NCBI GenBank assembly: GCA_004335835.1
Contig: RWJK01000797.1
Location: forward strand, 1-19,836
Reading direction: 5' to 3'
From: Scenedesmus sp. ARA3
Taxonomy: Eukaryota; Chlorophyta; Chlorophyceae; Sphaeropleales; Scenedesmaceae
Length of the DNA stretch: 19,836 bases
Shown here: in pieces, positions 19,364 to 19,836 of the stretch
Layout of the letters: each line of letters begins with the position of its first letter
How positions within the stretch are numbered: the first letter of the stretch is position 1
Made by a program: the position numbers and the translations under genes
Notes under the pieces: model-generated
Seen by the model: the letters and a program-made list of their open reading frames with translations, nothing else
What the model was told of the DNA's origin: nothing
The model's database searches: none

Positions 19364-19836
19364 TAACATGCATGCTGAGAGATGGTGTTTGCCGCAGGAG
19401 ATGGTGTTTGGCAGACAGCCTGTGCCTGTGTTACCTTTGGCACGTGATGTGCTGGCAGTAGCAGCATCTGCTAGAGTGTGGGTTTGGCCTGAGTTGTTTG
19501 AATGTGAGCATCCGGCTTTGCATGCAGCGCAGTTGCGTCAGCAGCTGGCGGCTGTTGATCAGGATGCATTTGTCAGGATAAAGCAGCAGTTTCAGCGGAA
19601 TGCGCGTGCTTGGCCCCTGCGTAGTGCCCGCNGCACTGTTGACAGCTCTGTTACTTTTAATAAAGGCGATCTTGTGCTTGAGGTGGTTTCAGGCCCTGTT
19701 ACCAACCTAGGAGATGGTGTGCGTGGGCCTTTCCGTGTGCTGGAAGTGCGTGACAATGGTGTAGTTCTGCTTGCGACTGGCAGTACAGGTTTTCGTGATG
19801 CTGCTGCGTTCACGCGGCACATCAGCAATCTGGCCA
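19362..19836 (+). mobile_element. Ty3/gypsy-like retrotransposon fragment, integrase C-terminus (runs off window)
   Basis: The frame is open from just after a TGA (19359-19361) to the window end, without a credible start codon. It encodes the C-terminal part of a retroelement integrase. First comes EMVFGRQPVPVLP, matching the (E)LVFGRxPxxP signature typical of retroelement integrases. Next is a helical linker of about 55 residues rich in Gln/Arg. Then comes NKGDLVLEVV, and GPFRVLEV with FTRHISNL, the GPY/F-type module near the end of Ty3/gypsy integrases. The reverse transcriptase and integrase core are absent upstream, so this copy is 5'-truncated or rearranged. A 13-bp direct repeat (19379-19391 and 19398-19410, period 19) would shift the frame just upstream of the signature. 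One unresolved base (N) lies at 19632. Classification within Ty3/gypsy is tentative. Confidence 0.75.

Overview
The window looks like nuclear DNA from a green alga (Chlorophyta, probably Chlorophyceae). Three lines of evidence support this. The genes have many short introns with GTGCGC/GTGAGC-type donors and CTGCAG-type acceptors. CAG/CTG triplets saturate both exons and introns, giving poly-Gln, poly-Ala and poly-Ser runs. The recognisable genes are a plasma-membrane FTR1 iron permease and the axonemal dynein assembly factor DNAAF3 (Chlamydomonas PF22). The CAG richness and moderate base composition resemble Scenedesmaceae more than Volvocales, but that placement is inference. No rRNA, tRNA, CRISPR or bacterial-type operon was seen.

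Layout. Positions 1-582 show nothing identifiable. Positions 583-2125 (+) hold a poorly resolved Gln/Leu-rich, probably spliced gene of unknown function. Positions 2126-5036 are largely non-coding, with a 34-bp minisatellite and one copy of a dispersed 21-mer. Positions 5037-8066 (-) are a complete six-exon FTR1 gene (472 aa). Positions 8067-9456 are intergenic, with the second 21-mer copy. Positions 9457-13285 (-) are a complete eight-exon DNAAF3/PF22 gene (702 aa). Positions 13729-15749 (-) are a three-exon gene for a secreted, Pro/Ala-rich, probably GPI-anchored protein (465 aa) of unrecognised family. Positions 17156-17809 (+) are an uncertain Gln/Ala-rich ORF. Positions 19362-19836 (+) are the 3' end of a Ty3/gypsy-like integrase that runs off the window.

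The exon models were built by hand. I joined conserved protein blocks at GT-AG boundaries and required reading-frame phase to be kept across every junction. The phase bookkeeping closes for all three minus-strand genes. The three genes are on the same strand but have unrelated roles (iron uptake, cilia assembly, cell surface), so no functional cluster is implied. No ferroxidase partner gene for FTR1 is present in the window.

The most unusual signal is inside FTR1. Three of its five introns carry partial, slightly diverged copies of the neighbouring exon edges. Several copies cross the splice site, and in two of them the donor consensus is altered. A second signal shared by all three confident genes is a long (CTG)n run in sense orientation just upstream of a 3' splice site.
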